From the NCBI GenBank assembly GCA_036274595.1, contig DASUFL010000149.1, positions 1-34,105 of the forward strand: DNA of 34,105 nucleotides, written 5' to 3'. A model generated the notes under the pieces. That model was not told where the DNA came from and made no database searches. It saw only the letters and a list, made by a program, of their open reading frames with translations. Below, piece by piece: positions 16,888 through 25,158 of this stretch. Position 1 is the stretch's first letter. Each line of letters begins with the position of its first letter. A program made the translations under genes and the position numbers. The stretch is from WS-9 sp036274595. GTDB taxonomy: Bacteria; Eisenbacteria; RBG-16-71-46; SZUA-252.

Positions 16888-17360
16888 CCGCCTCCCCGGC
16901 CCCGCTCTCGAAGCTCCGGATCGCGCCCCTTTCGATCGCGCGGATCGACGAGGTGCTCGAGATCGAGAGGCTCTCCTTCACCGACCCATGGAGCCGGGAG
17001 ATGTTCCGCTCCGAGCTCGAGGTGGGGGGGGGAACGTACGCGCGAATGGCCGAGCGGGATGGGCGCCTTCTGGGGTATTCCCTGGCGGTGCTCGTGGCCG
17101 ACGAGGCGCACTTAGGGAACCTGGCGGTGCACCCCGACGCGCGCGGGGCGGGCGTGGGCCAGGCGCTTCTCGACGATCTCGTGCAGGCCGCCGAGAAGCG
17201 CCGGGCGTCGCGCCTGACACTGGAGGTGCGCGCGTCCAACGAGAGAGCCCGTAAGTTCTATTATCGAAACGGTTTCATCGACGTCGCGATGCGGAAGAAC
17301 TATTATCGGAACCCCGTGGAGGATGCTATCGTGATGCTCCGGAGCCTCCGGGGAGGGTAA
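16884..17360 (+). CDS. rimI: Ribosomal-protein-alanine N-acetyltransferase (RimI family)
   Basis: 158 aa, GTG start overlapping the tsaB stop. It is a GNAT fold: IDEVLEIERLSFTDPWS near the start is the RimI hallmark, acetyl-CoA is bound by NLAVHPDARGAGVGQALL, and NERARKFYYRNGFIDVAMRKNYY follows in the C-terminal half. RimI acetylates the N-terminus of ribosomal protein S18. The tsaB-rimI neighbourhood is common in bacteria and supports this assignment over a generic acetyltransferase. Confidence 0.93.
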   Translation: MTASPAPLSKLRIAPLSIARIDEVLEIERLSFTDPWSREMFRSELEVGGGTYARMAERDGRLLGYSLAVLVADEAHLGNLAVHPDARGAGVGQALLDDLVQAAEKRRASRLTLEVRASNERARKFYYRNGFIDVAMRKNYYRNPVEDAIVMLRSLRGG

Positions 17361-17362
17361 CG

Positions 17363-18433
17363 ATGACCTGGCTCAGGAAGGCGAAGAAGGGGCTCAAGCC
17401 CCAACAGCGCCGGCGGGAGCTTCCCGACGGGCTGTGGACGAAGTGCGAGGATTGCGGCGAGATCCTGTATCACAAGGAGCTCGAGCGCAACCTCTGGACC
17501 TGCAGCAAGTGCTCCTATCACTTTCGCATCTCCGCGCGCGCCTACATCGCGATCCTGGTCGATGAGGGGACGTTCGTCGAGCGCTTCTCCGAGGTCGTCT
17601 CCACCGATCCGCTCAAGTTCAAGGACGCGAAGCGCTACAGCGACCGGCTGAAGCGCGCGCGCGAGGAGACCGGCCTCTCCGAGGCGGTCATCTGCGGCGA
17701 GGGGCGGATCGAAGGGCATCCCTGCGTGCTCGCGATCATGGACTTCGCCTATCTCGGAGGGAGCCTCGCGTCCGCCGCGGGAGAGCGGATCGCGCGCTCC
17801 ATCCTCCTCGCCATCGAGACGCGCCGTCCGCTCATCATCCTCTCGTCCTCCGGCGGAGCGCGCATGTTCGAGGGGATCCTCTCGCTCATGCAGATGGCGA
17901 AGACGAACGCGCTCCTGGCGCGGCTCTCGGACGCGGGCGTTCCCTACATCTCGATCATGACCCACCCGACGACCGGGGGCGTCACGGCGAGCTTCGCGTC
18001 GGTGGGAGACGTGATCCTCGCGGAGCCGAAGGCGCTGATCGGATTCGCGGGGCCGCGCGTCATCAAGCAGACGATCAACCAGGAGCTCCCGGAAGGATTC
18101 CAGCGGTCCGAGTTCCTGCTCGACAAGGGCATGATCGACCGCATCGTGCACCGGACCGAGCTCAAGAAGACGGTCGGGTGGCTGCTGCGCTTCTTCGACG
18201 CGGCGAGCGCCACGCTGCCGCACAGCCCGCGCCGTCGCGCCGGCGAATCGCTGGAGCGCTTCCGCTCCGCGTCGCTTCCGATCGGAACCGCACTGCCGCC
18301 GTCACCTCCCGCCCCCGAGGGCCAGGGCACCTCGCAGCCCGGCGCCAACGGATCGGCCCCAGAAAGCGCAGCGCGGGACGCCGCGGCTCCGCGCGACACC
18401 ACTGCCGAACGGGAAGTGCCCATCCAGGAATGA
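17363..18433 (+). CDS. accD: Acetyl-CoA carboxylase carboxyltransferase subunit beta
   Basis: 356 aa, with GGAGGG before the ATG. The N-terminal zinc ribbon has Cys28, Cys31, Cys47 and Cys50 (CEDC and CSKC). The carboxyltransferase core includes AIMDFAYLGGSLASAAGERI, LSSSGGARMFEGILSLMQMAK and HPTTGGVTASFA. It forms the carboxyltransferase with AccA to make malonyl-CoA for fatty acid synthesis; accA is not in the window. The family is usually ~280-300 aa. From about residue 285 there is a Pro/Ala/Ser-rich tail of ~70 residues that looks disordered. The stop overlaps the folC start. Confidence 0.96.
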   Translation: MTWLRKAKKGLKPQQRRRELPDGLWTKCEDCGEILYHKELERNLWTCSKCSYHFRISARAYIAILVDEGTFVERFSEVVSTDPLKFKDAKRYSDRLKRAREETGLSEAVICGEGRIEGHPCVLAIMDFAYLGGSLASAAGERIARSILLAIETRRPLIILSSSGGARMFEGILSLMQMAKTNALLARLSDAGVPYISIMTHPTTGGVTASFASVGDVILAEPKALIGFAGPRVIKQTINQELPEGFQRSEFLLDKGMIDRIVHRTELKKTVGWLLRFFDAASATLPHSPRRRAGESLERFRSASLPIGTALPPSPPAPEGQGTSQPGANGSAPESAARDAAAPRDTTAEREVPIQE

Positions 18434-19740
18434 AGGTCACCGAGGGCGCTTCCCTGACGAAGCGCCTCGACGAGCTCTACCGCTTCGAGCGGAGCGCGAT
18501 GCGTCCCGGGCTCGCCGGGGTGGAGCGGCTCCTGGCGCGCGCCGGGCGTCCCGATCTCGCGTTTCCGTCCATCCTGATCGCGGGCACCAACGGCAAGGGC
18601 TCGACCGCGGCGCACCTGGACTCGATCCTGCGCGCCGCGGGGCTCAAGACCGGGCTCTACACCTCCCCGCACCTGGTCCGCTTCGGCGAGCGGATCCGGG
18701 TCGGGGGCTCGGAGATCTCGGAGCCGGAGCTCGAGGAGCTCCTCACGGCCTGGTGGCCGCGGTTCGAGGCGGAGCATCCCTCCTTCTTCGAGGCGGCGAC
18801 CGCGCTCTGCTTCGATCACTTCGCCCGGAGCGGGATCGACCTCGCCGTCGTGGAGGTGGGTCTCGGCGGGCGGCTCGACGCGACGAACATCCTCGAGCCG
18901 CGCGTCGCGATCATCACGACGATCGCGAACGACCACGCGGACATCCTCGGCCCGACGCTCCGCCGGATCGCGGAAGAGAAGGCGGGGATACTGAAGAGAG
19001 GGGGCCGCCTCGTCCTCGGCGTGCGCGCGGGAGAGCCGCGCGACGTGATCCTCGCCGCGGCTCTAGAGCGCGGCATTCCGGTGACGCTCCTCGGCAAGGA
19101 CGGAGGCTACGGCTCGACGCGGCTCACCCCCGAGGGAACGGAGTTCCATCTCAGGACGCGCACCGTCCGGGCGCGCGTCCGAACGCCGCTCCTGGGGCGT
19201 CACCAGGCCCGGAACGGGGCGCTCGCCGCGCTCGCGGCGGAGATCGCGCTCCAGGGCATGCCCGATGCGTCGATCGCGCGCGCCATCGACTCGGGGCTCA
19301 GGAGCACGCGGTGGCCGGCGCGCGCCGAGATCCTTCCCGGCGATCCGCCGATCCTGATCGACGTCGCGCACAATCTCGAGGGAGCGATGGCGCTCGTCGA
19401 GACGGTGCAGGCCCTCTGGCCCGCGCGGCCCATCGCGGTGGTCGCGGGCTTCTCGCGCGACAAGGAGCACGAGGCGATCCTCGCCACCCTCGCGCGGGTG
19501 GGATCGCGCTTCTATCTCACGCCGTTCGAGGGCGAGCGGGCCGCACCGATGGAGCGCGTGCTCGAAGCGGCGCGTGCCGCCGGGATCCCGTTCGACTCGG
19601 CGCCCGACGTGGCCGTGGCGCTCGCGCTCGCGAAGGCGTGGGCGAAGGAGCGGAAGGGGGCGGTGCTGCTCGCGGGGTCGGTCTACCTCGCGGGAGCGGC
19701 CATGCCGGCGCTCGCGCTCGAGGTGCCGCATGCCCTCTAG
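18430..19740 (+). CDS. folC: Folylpolyglutamate synthase / dihydrofolate synthase
   Basis: 436 aa, ATG at 18430 overlapping the accD stop by 4 nt (ATGA). The Mur-ligase-type P-loop is IAGTNGKGSTAAHL, followed by TGLYTSPHLVRFGERIRV. The mid-domain has VEVGLGGRLDATN and TTIANDHADILG, and the C-terminal domain carries LIDVAHNLEGA, all classic FolC motifs. It adds glutamate to folates and may also make dihydrofolate from dihydropteroate. The accD-folC order is widespread. The last 11 nt overlap the lptD start. Confidence 0.95.
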   Translation: MKVTEGASLTKRLDELYRFERSAMRPGLAGVERLLARAGRPDLAFPSILIAGTNGKGSTAAHLDSILRAAGLKTGLYTSPHLVRFGERIRVGGSEISEPELEELLTAWWPRFEAEHPSFFEAATALCFDHFARSGIDLAVVEVGLGGRLDATNILEPRVAIITTIANDHADILGPTLRRIAEEKAGILKRGGRLVLGVRAGEPRDVILAAALERGIPVTLLGKDGGYGSTRLTPEGTEFHLRTRTVRARVRTPLLGRHQARNGALAALAAEIALQGMPDASIARAIDSGLRSTRWPARAEILPGDPPILIDVAHNLEGAMALVETVQALWPARPIAVVAGFSRDKEHEAILATLARVGSRFYLTPFEGERAAPMERVLEAARAAGIPFDSAPDVAVALALAKAWAKERKGAVLLAGSVYLAGAAMPALALEVPHAL

Positions 19741-22700
19741 GGGAGCGCCGCTCCTCGCCGCGATCGCCTCACTCCTCGCCGCTCTCGCCGTGGGGGCCGC
19801 GCTCGCGCAGCCCCCTCCTCCCGGTGCCGTGGCTCCGGGCGGCAAGGACGACGAGCCCTACCGGCTCACGGCCGACCGGCTCGAAGGATCCGCGTCCGCG
19901 GGGGAGAACGTGTACACCGCGATCCGCCCCACCGTGGTGCACGGCACGACCACCGTGACCGGCGACTCCGCGCTGATCTACAAGAACCGCGAGCTCGTGC
20001 TGTTTCGCGGGAACGTGAAGATCGTGGACGGGACCACGCACATGTGGGGGCGCGAGGCGTCCTACGACCGGAAGACGCGCCTCGCCACGCTGCGCGGCAA
20101 CGTGCGGATCGAGGAGGGGAGCGCCAAGATCACGGGCAGCGAAGCCCGGTTCTATCGGACCGAGAACCGGTCGGTGATCACCGGGAACCCCCGCCTCGAA
20201 GATTCGACCCGCACCCTGACGGCCGACCGGATCGAGTACGACCGCACGAACGATGTCGCCGTCGCCATCGGCAAGGTGGACGCGATCGACCGCGCCGAGA
20301 GCACGCGCGTGCGTGCCGGCCGCGTGCGCTACGACCGCCGCGCCGACTACGCGTGGGCCACCGAGGACCCGGTCCTCGTGCGCGAGGAGCGGAAGGGCCA
20401 GCACACCACCGTGCGGGGCGACACGCTGGAGTTCGACAACCCCAATCGCCGCGCCTATGCCATCGGAAACGTGCGGGTGGAGCGGGACAAGCTCCGGGCC
20501 ACGGGGACGCGGGCGGAGTTCGATCAGGCCCGGGACAGAGCGCTCCTCGTGGGGAAGCCGCGCGCGTGGGACGACCAGGGCGTGGCGTACGGCGACACGA
20601 TCCAGATCGAGTTCGAGGACAACGCGCTGCGCACGCTCCGCATTCACCCGAATGCGGTGGTCGAGTTCACGGCGAAAGCCGATTCGGGGCGCGGCGAGCG
20701 GAACATCGCGAGCGGCGACACGATCACGGTCCATTTCGAGAAGGAGGAGGCGCGCGAAGCGCTCATGGTGGGTCACGCGGAGAGCCGCTACTGGCCGAGC
20801 AGCGCCGACAGCTCCGAAGGCGGCCGGAACGTGTCGACCGGCGATTCCATACGCGTCTTCTTCGACAAGGGCGAGCCCGCGCGCGCCACCGTGCGCGGCG
20901 GCGGCCGCGGCACGTACTTCCTCGCCGCGGAGGGGGACACGGCCAAGGAGCGCCGGGAGGATCTCGTGAAGTACGAGGGGAACGAGATCCAGTACGACAT
21001 CAAGAAGGGGACCGTCGACATCGTCGGGAACTCCGACGTCACCTATCGCGAGGTCCACCTGACGGCGGACAGGGTCACGTTCGATTCGAACACGGATCGC
21101 ATGCGGGCGGAAGGGACCCCCGTCCTCACCGACTCCGGAAACCGGATGACCGGCGCGTCGATGACGTACGACCTGAACACGAAGCAGGGGACCGTGTTCG
21201 AGGGGCGGACCGCGTACGACCGGGGCTTCCTCTACGGGGAGCGCGTTCGGCGCGTCTCGGACACCGAGCTGGACGTCGCGCACGGCAGCTACTCCACCTG
21301 CGACCTGGCCGAGCCGCACTTCCACTTCGAGAGCGCGAAGATGAAGGTGATCCTCCACGACAAGGTGGTGGCCCGCCCGGTCGTCTTCTACATCAAGAAG
21401 GTGCCGGTGCTCGCGCTTCCGTTCTACGTGTTCCCGATCCAGACCGGACGCCACTCCGGCTTTCAGCTGCCGCAGGTGGAATTCGGATCGGCGACGGGAG
21501 GCGGGAAGTTCGTCCGGAACGTCGGCTACTACTGGGCGATCAACGACTTCATGGACGCGACCGGCTGGTTCGACTACTACCAGCAGGACAGCTGGATTGC
21601 GCACGGCCTCTACCGCTACAACCACCGCTACGAGTACCAGGGGCAGATCAGCGCGTCCTACCAGAACCAGTTCTCGACGGGCTCGCAACGCTGGGATCTG
21701 TTCGGGCGCCACTACCAGATCCTCGGGCGCAACTTCACGCTCACGAGCGAGGCCAACCTCACCAACTCGAGCGCCTATCGCCGCGACCAGAACCTGGGGC
21801 AGAACGTGTTCGTCCGCACCCAGCGGAACCTCCGGTCGAACCTGTCGCTCCAGAAGGGATGGAGCGGCGGCTCGTTCGCCCTGGGCTTGCTCCAGACTCA
21901 GGACCTGGACGCCGAGGCGGGGAATCTCAAGACCGAGCAGCAGCTGCCGTCCTTCAGCCTCAACCTGAACGCGCGACCGCTGGGGCACGGGGCGCGGGGC
22001 CGCGAGCCGGCGAAATGGCCCGCCTTCATGAGCACGGTCTACAGCACCAGCCTCCGGGGCCTCTACCAGAGGCGGGAGTACGAGCCCTTCACGCGCCCCG
22101 AATCGACCGTTGTCTTCGACAGCCTGGGCGTGCCGCGCGACACCGTGGTCGCCGTGAGCGTGGACTCGCTCGACGCGCGCGGCGCGGCCCGCTACGACTT
22201 CACGCTCACCGACGTGCGCTCCCTCGGCTTCATCAAGGTGGCTCCCCGCTTCAATCTCGCCGCGGTCTACTACAGCCGCGATCAGGCGGGGCAGGAGAAC
22301 CAGGTCGGCTCGGTCTGGGGCGCCGGAATCGGAGCCAATACCGCGGTCACGGGGACCTTCCGCACGGGGCTCGGCCCCCTCCAGGCGATCCGGCACGTGA
22401 TCACGCCGTCGGCCGCGCTCGTCTACCAGCCGCCCCGCACGAGCCTCCTCTATCGAGGTCCGGACGGGCTCTTCCGGCCCCGCTTCGACGGCGTGTCGGG
22501 CATCTCCCTCGCGGCGGCCGAGGTGCGGCGGCTCGATTTCTCGCTCCGGCAGGATCTCCACGTGAAGTGGGGCGACCCCATCCATCCGCACGTGATCAAC
22601 AACCTGTTCCAGCTCCAGAACAACATCTCGTACAACGAGCTCGCCAAGCGCTCCGGGGCGAAGCCGCTCTCCGACATGTCGACGAGCCTCACCTTCAAGC

Positions 22701-23266
22701 CGATCGACCGGAGCGACTTCGCGTTCACCTTCGTGCACAACCCGTACGACTGGAAGCTCCTGAGCTTCGGAGCGAGCACGGGTATCTCGCTCCAGGGGCA
22801 GAGCCCCACGGGGGAAGAGATGTCGATCGCGGATCAGGAGCCGGGCACCTACGCCGTACGGGAGCGCTCTCCGCTCACGCCGGTCGGCATGTCTCCCGCA
22901 GGGCTCCCCTGGAGCGTGTTCGCCTCGATCAGCTATCAGGGATCCCGCGCCCGGGACGGGCAGGGGGGCTATCTGGCCTGGCAGTCGAGCGCGCGTCTCA
23001 ACGGCGGGACAGCGGTCAACTTCACGAAGAACTGGCGGTTCGAGTACAACTGGCAATTCGATCCGCGCGCGGGGGTCATGGTCTCCCAGTTCTTCACCGT
23101 GAAGCGGGACCTCCACTGCTGGGAGATGCAGTTCACGCGAAGTCTTTCAGGGGACGTGGGAGACGAGTATTACTTCAAGATCAACGTGAAGAATCTGCCG
23201 GAGGTCTACTTCGAGCAAGGGTCGCGCGGCCTGCGCGGATTCGGCGCGCTCCAGAACATCTATTGA
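19730..23266 (+). CDS. lptD: LPS-assembly protein LptD (OstA family) with a long periplasmic region
   Basis: 1178 aa from the ATG at 19730, inside the end of folC. A signal peptide (~1-24, ending AALAQ) precedes a long stretch of OstA/LptA-like beta repeats (~45-520) with recurring pairs such as LTADRIEYDR, ATGTRAEFD and LTADRVTFDS. The LptD barrel follows (~525-1178). Cys524 in YSTCDLAEPHFHF and Cys1130 in DLHCWEMQF match the pattern I recall from FCB-group LptD. The protein ends in an aromatic residue (Tyr), as outer-membrane barrels often do. It should insert LPS into the outer leaflet with LptE. E. coli LptD is 784 aa, and most of the extra length is in the periplasmic part. Confidence 0.93.
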   Translation: MPSRGAPLLAAIASLLAALAVGAALAQPPPPGAVAPGGKDDEPYRLTADRLEGSASAGENVYTAIRPTVVHGTTTVTGDSALIYKNRELVLFRGNVKIVDGTTHMWGREASYDRKTRLATLRGNVRIEEGSAKITGSEARFYRTENRSVITGNPRLEDSTRTLTADRIEYDRTNDVAVAIGKVDAIDRAESTRVRAGRVRYDRRADYAWATEDPVLVREERKGQHTTVRGDTLEFDNPNRRAYAIGNVRVERDKLRATGTRAEFDQARDRALLVGKPRAWDDQGVAYGDTIQIEFEDNALRTLRIHPNAVVEFTAKADSGRGERNIASGDTITVHFEKEEAREALMVGHAESRYWPSSADSSEGGRNVSTGDSIRVFFDKGEPARATVRGGGRGTYFLAAEGDTAKERREDLVKYEGNEIQYDIKKGTVDIVGNSDVTYREVHLTADRVTFDSNTDRMRAEGTPVLTDSGNRMTGASMTYDLNTKQGTVFEGRTAYDRGFLYGERVRRVSDTELDVAHGSYSTCDLAEPHFHFESAKMKVILHDKVVARPVVFYIKKVPVLALPFYVFPIQTGRHSGFQLPQVEFGSATGGGKFVRNVGYYWAINDFMDATGWFDYYQQDSWIAHGLYRYNHRYEYQGQISASYQNQFSTGSQRWDLFGRHYQILGRNFTLTSEANLTNSSAYRRDQNLGQNVFVRTQRNLRSNLSLQKGWSGGSFALGLLQTQDLDAEAGNLKTEQQLPSFSLNLNARPLGHGARGREPAKWPAFMSTVYSTSLRGLYQRREYEPFTRPESTVVFDSLGVPRDTVVAVSVDSLDARGAARYDFTLTDVRSLGFIKVAPRFNLAAVYYSRDQAGQENQVGSVWGAGIGANTAVTGTFRTGLGPLQAIRHVITPSAALVYQPPRTSLLYRGPDGLFRPRFDGVSGISLAAAEVRRLDFSLRQDLHVKWGDPIHPHVINNLFQLQNNISYNELAKRSGAKPLSDMSTSLTFKPIDRSDFAFTFVHNPYDWKLLSFGASTGISLQGQSPTGEEMSIADQEPGTYAVRERSPLTPVGMSPAGLPWSVFASISYQGSRARDGQGGYLAWQSSARLNGGTAVNFTKNWRFEYNWQFDPRAGVMVSQFFTVKRDLHCWEMQFTRSLSGDVGDEYYFKINVKNLPEVYFEQGSRGLRGFGALQNIY

Positions 23267-23298
23267 TCGAAAAACAGGCGTCCTCATGCGAAATCTGT

Positions 23299-23327
23299 TT
23301 GACACCCCCTGGGGCCGGTCCTAAGGT
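23299..23327 (+). promoter_or_regulatory. Candidate sigma-70-type promoter for the HU gene
   Basis: A consensus -35 TTGACA (23299-23304) is followed 17 bp later by TAAGGT (23322-23327), which matches the -10 consensus at its first, second and last bases. It lies in the 95-bp gap between lptD and the HU gene and would give a ~28-nt leader. Confidence 0.5.
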
Positions 23328-23361
23328 GACGCGGCGTTCATCCGAAAGGAGGTGAAACGGA

Positions 23362-23652
23362 ATGAACAAGACCGAGCTCATCGCCGTCATCGCAAAGAAG
23401 ACCTCCCTCTCCGCGCGCGAGGCGCGGACCGTCGTCGACACGCTCTTCTCTCCCGGCAAGGAAGGTCTGATCGCGTCGGCGCTCATGTCCGGCAAGAAGG
23501 TCCAGATCACGGGATTCGGTACGTTCGAGACCCGGAAGCGGAAGGCGCGCGAAGGCCGCAATCCTCAGACGGGCGAGCGGATCAAGATCGCCGCGTCGAG
23601 ATTCCCTGCGTTCCACGCGGGCAAGGCGCTCAAGGATCGGGTTCGGAAGTAA
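23362..23652 (+). CDS. HU/IHF-family DNA-binding protein
   Basis: 96 aa, slightly longer than typical HU (~90). It starts MNKTELIAVIAKKTSLS and has the arm region GFGTFETRKRKAREGRNPQT with the conserved Asn-Pro at the arm tip, then FPAFHAGKALKDRV. It binds and bends DNA as a homodimer nucleoid protein. The ribosome-binding site AAAGGAGGTGA (23345-23355) is nearly a full anti-16S match, which fits high expression. The gene has its own promoter candidate and a strong terminator, so it is probably monocistronic. Confidence 0.96.
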   Translation: MNKTELIAVIAKKTSLSAREARTVVDTLFSPGKEGLIASALMSGKKVQITGFGTFETRKRKAREGRNPQTGERIKIAASRFPAFHAGKALKDRVRK

Positions 23653-23674
23653 TCCCCCCCAAAGGCTTTCGACG

Positions 23675-23711
23675 GGGGGCGGGCCTCAGGGTCCGCCCCC
23701 TTCGTCTTTTT
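23675..23711 (+). terminator. Rho-independent terminator after the HU gene
   Basis: An 8-bp perfect GC stem (GGGGGCGG, 23675-23682, with CCGCCCCC, 23693-23700) encloses a 10-nt loop. It is followed by TTCGTCTTTTT, a near-continuous T tract. It starts 22 nt after the stop codon. Confidence 0.88.
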
Positions 23712-23743
23712 CCCCCTCCAGGGCGGGGAACCGGCTGCCGACG

Positions 23744-23773
23744 TTGAACCTATCCAGGAAGCCGGGGTATAGT
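23744..23773 (+). promoter_or_regulatory. Candidate promoter of the UGA-containing cytochrome gene
   Basis: TTGAAC (23744-23749) and TATAGT (23768-23773) are separated by 18 bp. This lies just after the HU terminator and ~40 bp before the proposed start. It is the best -10 match of the intergenic regions I examined. Confidence 0.55.
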
Positions 23774-23813
23774 TCCCCGACACCCAACGTCTTCCACTTC
23801 GATCCGAAGGGAG

Positions 23814-25154
23814 GTGGCTTCTCTGCCGCGTCTCCGCTACCTGTTGTTACTCGTTGCAGCGCTTGTACTTACAACTGCGCCACTGCTCCAAGGAAAGGGC
23901 GCCCCGGTCGACATCCTCATCCAGAGCACGACCGACGTCTACGGTGAGCTCGCTCCCTGTGGCTGACACGCTCATCCGCTAGGCGGGCTCGCCCGGAGGG
24001 CGAGCCAACTCAAGGTGGGCGAGCTGAAGTTCCCGAACAACTTCACGATCGACTGCGGCGATTTCTTCGGCGTCGGCGGCGAGCAGGACTCGCTCAAGAG
24101 CGTGTTCCTGGTCCACGCCATGGACAAGCTCGGCTATGACGTCGTGACGCTGGGCGAGCGGGAGTTCAACTTCGGCCAGCAGTTCCTGCTCAGCCAGTTC
24201 AAGACGACCAAGATGGACCTTGTGTGCGCGAACCTGGTCTACGCGGACACCAAGAAGCCGTTCGTGAAGCCCTACGTCATCCGCAAGGTCGGCACCCTCA
24301 AGGTCGCGTTCTTCGGGCTCTTGGGGAAGGACATGAAGATCCGGCCCTTCAAGGGAGACCCGGCGCTCACGATCCTCGATCCGACCGAGACCGGGAAGGC
24401 GATGCTCGCCGATCTTCGGAAGAAGGCGGACATCGTGGTCCTCCTCTCGCATCTCGGGATGAGCGACAGCCAGAAGCTCACGGTCGACGTGCCGGTCGAC
24501 GTCATGTTGTTCGGCCACCAGCCGGGGCTCTTCAAGACCTTCGCGAAGACGCAGGACGTGATCACGGTGCGGGGCGGCGAGCGGGGCCAGTACATTCCCG
24601 AGCTCCACCTCGTCGTCGAGGACAAGAAGATCACCTCCTTCGACGGCGACGTCGTGCAGCTCGATGACAAGGTCCCGGCGGACGAAGCGATGAACGCCGA
24701 GGTCGACAAGTACCAGGACGCGCTCAACCAGCGGTTCGCGAAGGCCAACGAGGCCACCGCGCAGACCGCGACGGCGCGCACCGCGCAGCAGATCGCGGGC
24801 GAGCGCTACCTGGGCGAGAACAACTGTCGCCGGTGCCACGAGGCCGAGTATCAGAAATGGTCCACGCAGAAGCACGCGCATGCGTTCCAGACGCTCGTCA
24901 CGAATCAGCGCGACTCGACGCCCGAGTGCCTGCCATGCCACGTCGTGGGCATGGGCTCGGCCGGCGGGTTCATCTCCAGGCAATCGACGCCCGATCTGGT
25001 GAACGTCCAGTGCGAGAGCTGCCACGGCATGGGCACGCGCCACGGGATGTCCGACACCGTCGGTCCCGAGGTCTGCCAGACCTGCCACACCCACGAGCAG
25101 GATCCGAATTTCCAGTATGACGAGATGGTCCAAAAGATCGTCCATTGGGAGTGA
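23814..25154 (+). CDS. Candidate selenoprotein: exported UshA-like metallophosphatase-fold / tetrahaem cytochrome c with in-frame UGA
   Basis: 446 aa if UGA 23964-23966 (residue 51) is read through. The start is GTG 23814 or, better placed after AAGGGAGG (23807-23814), CTG 23823. Residues ~5-27 form a signal peptide (PRLRYLLLLVAALVL). Then come VDILIQSTTDVYGELAPCG, the UGA, and HAHPLGGLARRASQL. Relatives of this fold, as I recall them, read PCGC at this point, so the UGA replaces Cys. Residues ~65-300 follow the 5'-nucleotidase/UshA fold, but metal motifs are altered: GERE for GNHE and GHQP for GHTH. The C-terminus has four CxxCH haem sites at Cys338, Cys372, Cys400 and Cys421, as in cytochrome c554-like domains. 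Haem is attached after export, so the signal before the UGA is needed for the domain after it. Alternatives are a pseudogene or a base error. Confidence 0.75.
23964..23966 (+). other. In-frame UGA, proposed selenocysteine codon
   Basis: The TGA follows TGT GGC (Cys-Gly) in a conserved-looking Pro-Cys-Gly-X motif. It is the only stop between the proposed start and the TGA at 25152-25154. TGA is an ordinary stop for many genes in the window, so a genome-wide code change is excluded. Confidence 0.65.
23986..24006 (+). promoter_or_regulatory. Candidate bacterial SECIS hairpin
   Basis: A 9-bp perfect stem (GGCTCGCCC, 23986-23994, with GGGCGAGCC, 23998-24006) has the loop GGA (23995-23997). The loop begins 28 nt after the UGA. 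Known bacterial SECIS elements have a short loop with a G in its first two positions, about 16-37 nt from the UGA, and this hairpin meets each condition. It lies within the coding sequence for Gly-Leu-Ala-Arg-Arg-Ala-Ser, so protein conservation explains part of the sequence. Confidence 0.6.
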
Positions 25155-25158
25155 CCCG

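Noticed and set aside
19769..23116. A 1115-codon open frame on the minus strand
   Set aside because: It is antisense to lptD, with low-complexity Arg/Val/His composition and no domain motifs.
23744..23947. A 67-codon open frame beginning MNLSRKPG
   Set aside because: It is out of frame with the signal peptide and cytochrome frame, starts inside the promoter candidate and lacks a ribosome-binding site and any motif.
23964..23966. Genome-wide reassignment of UGA (code 4 or 25)
   Set aside because: Many intact genes in the window end in TGA at the expected family length, for example accD, tsaE, rimI-region neighbours and both MetE-like genes.
24015..25154. A shorter cytochrome gene starting at GTG 24015, after the UGA
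   Set aside because: It would lack a signal peptide, the first strand of the fold and a good ribosome-binding site, although its four haem sites require export.
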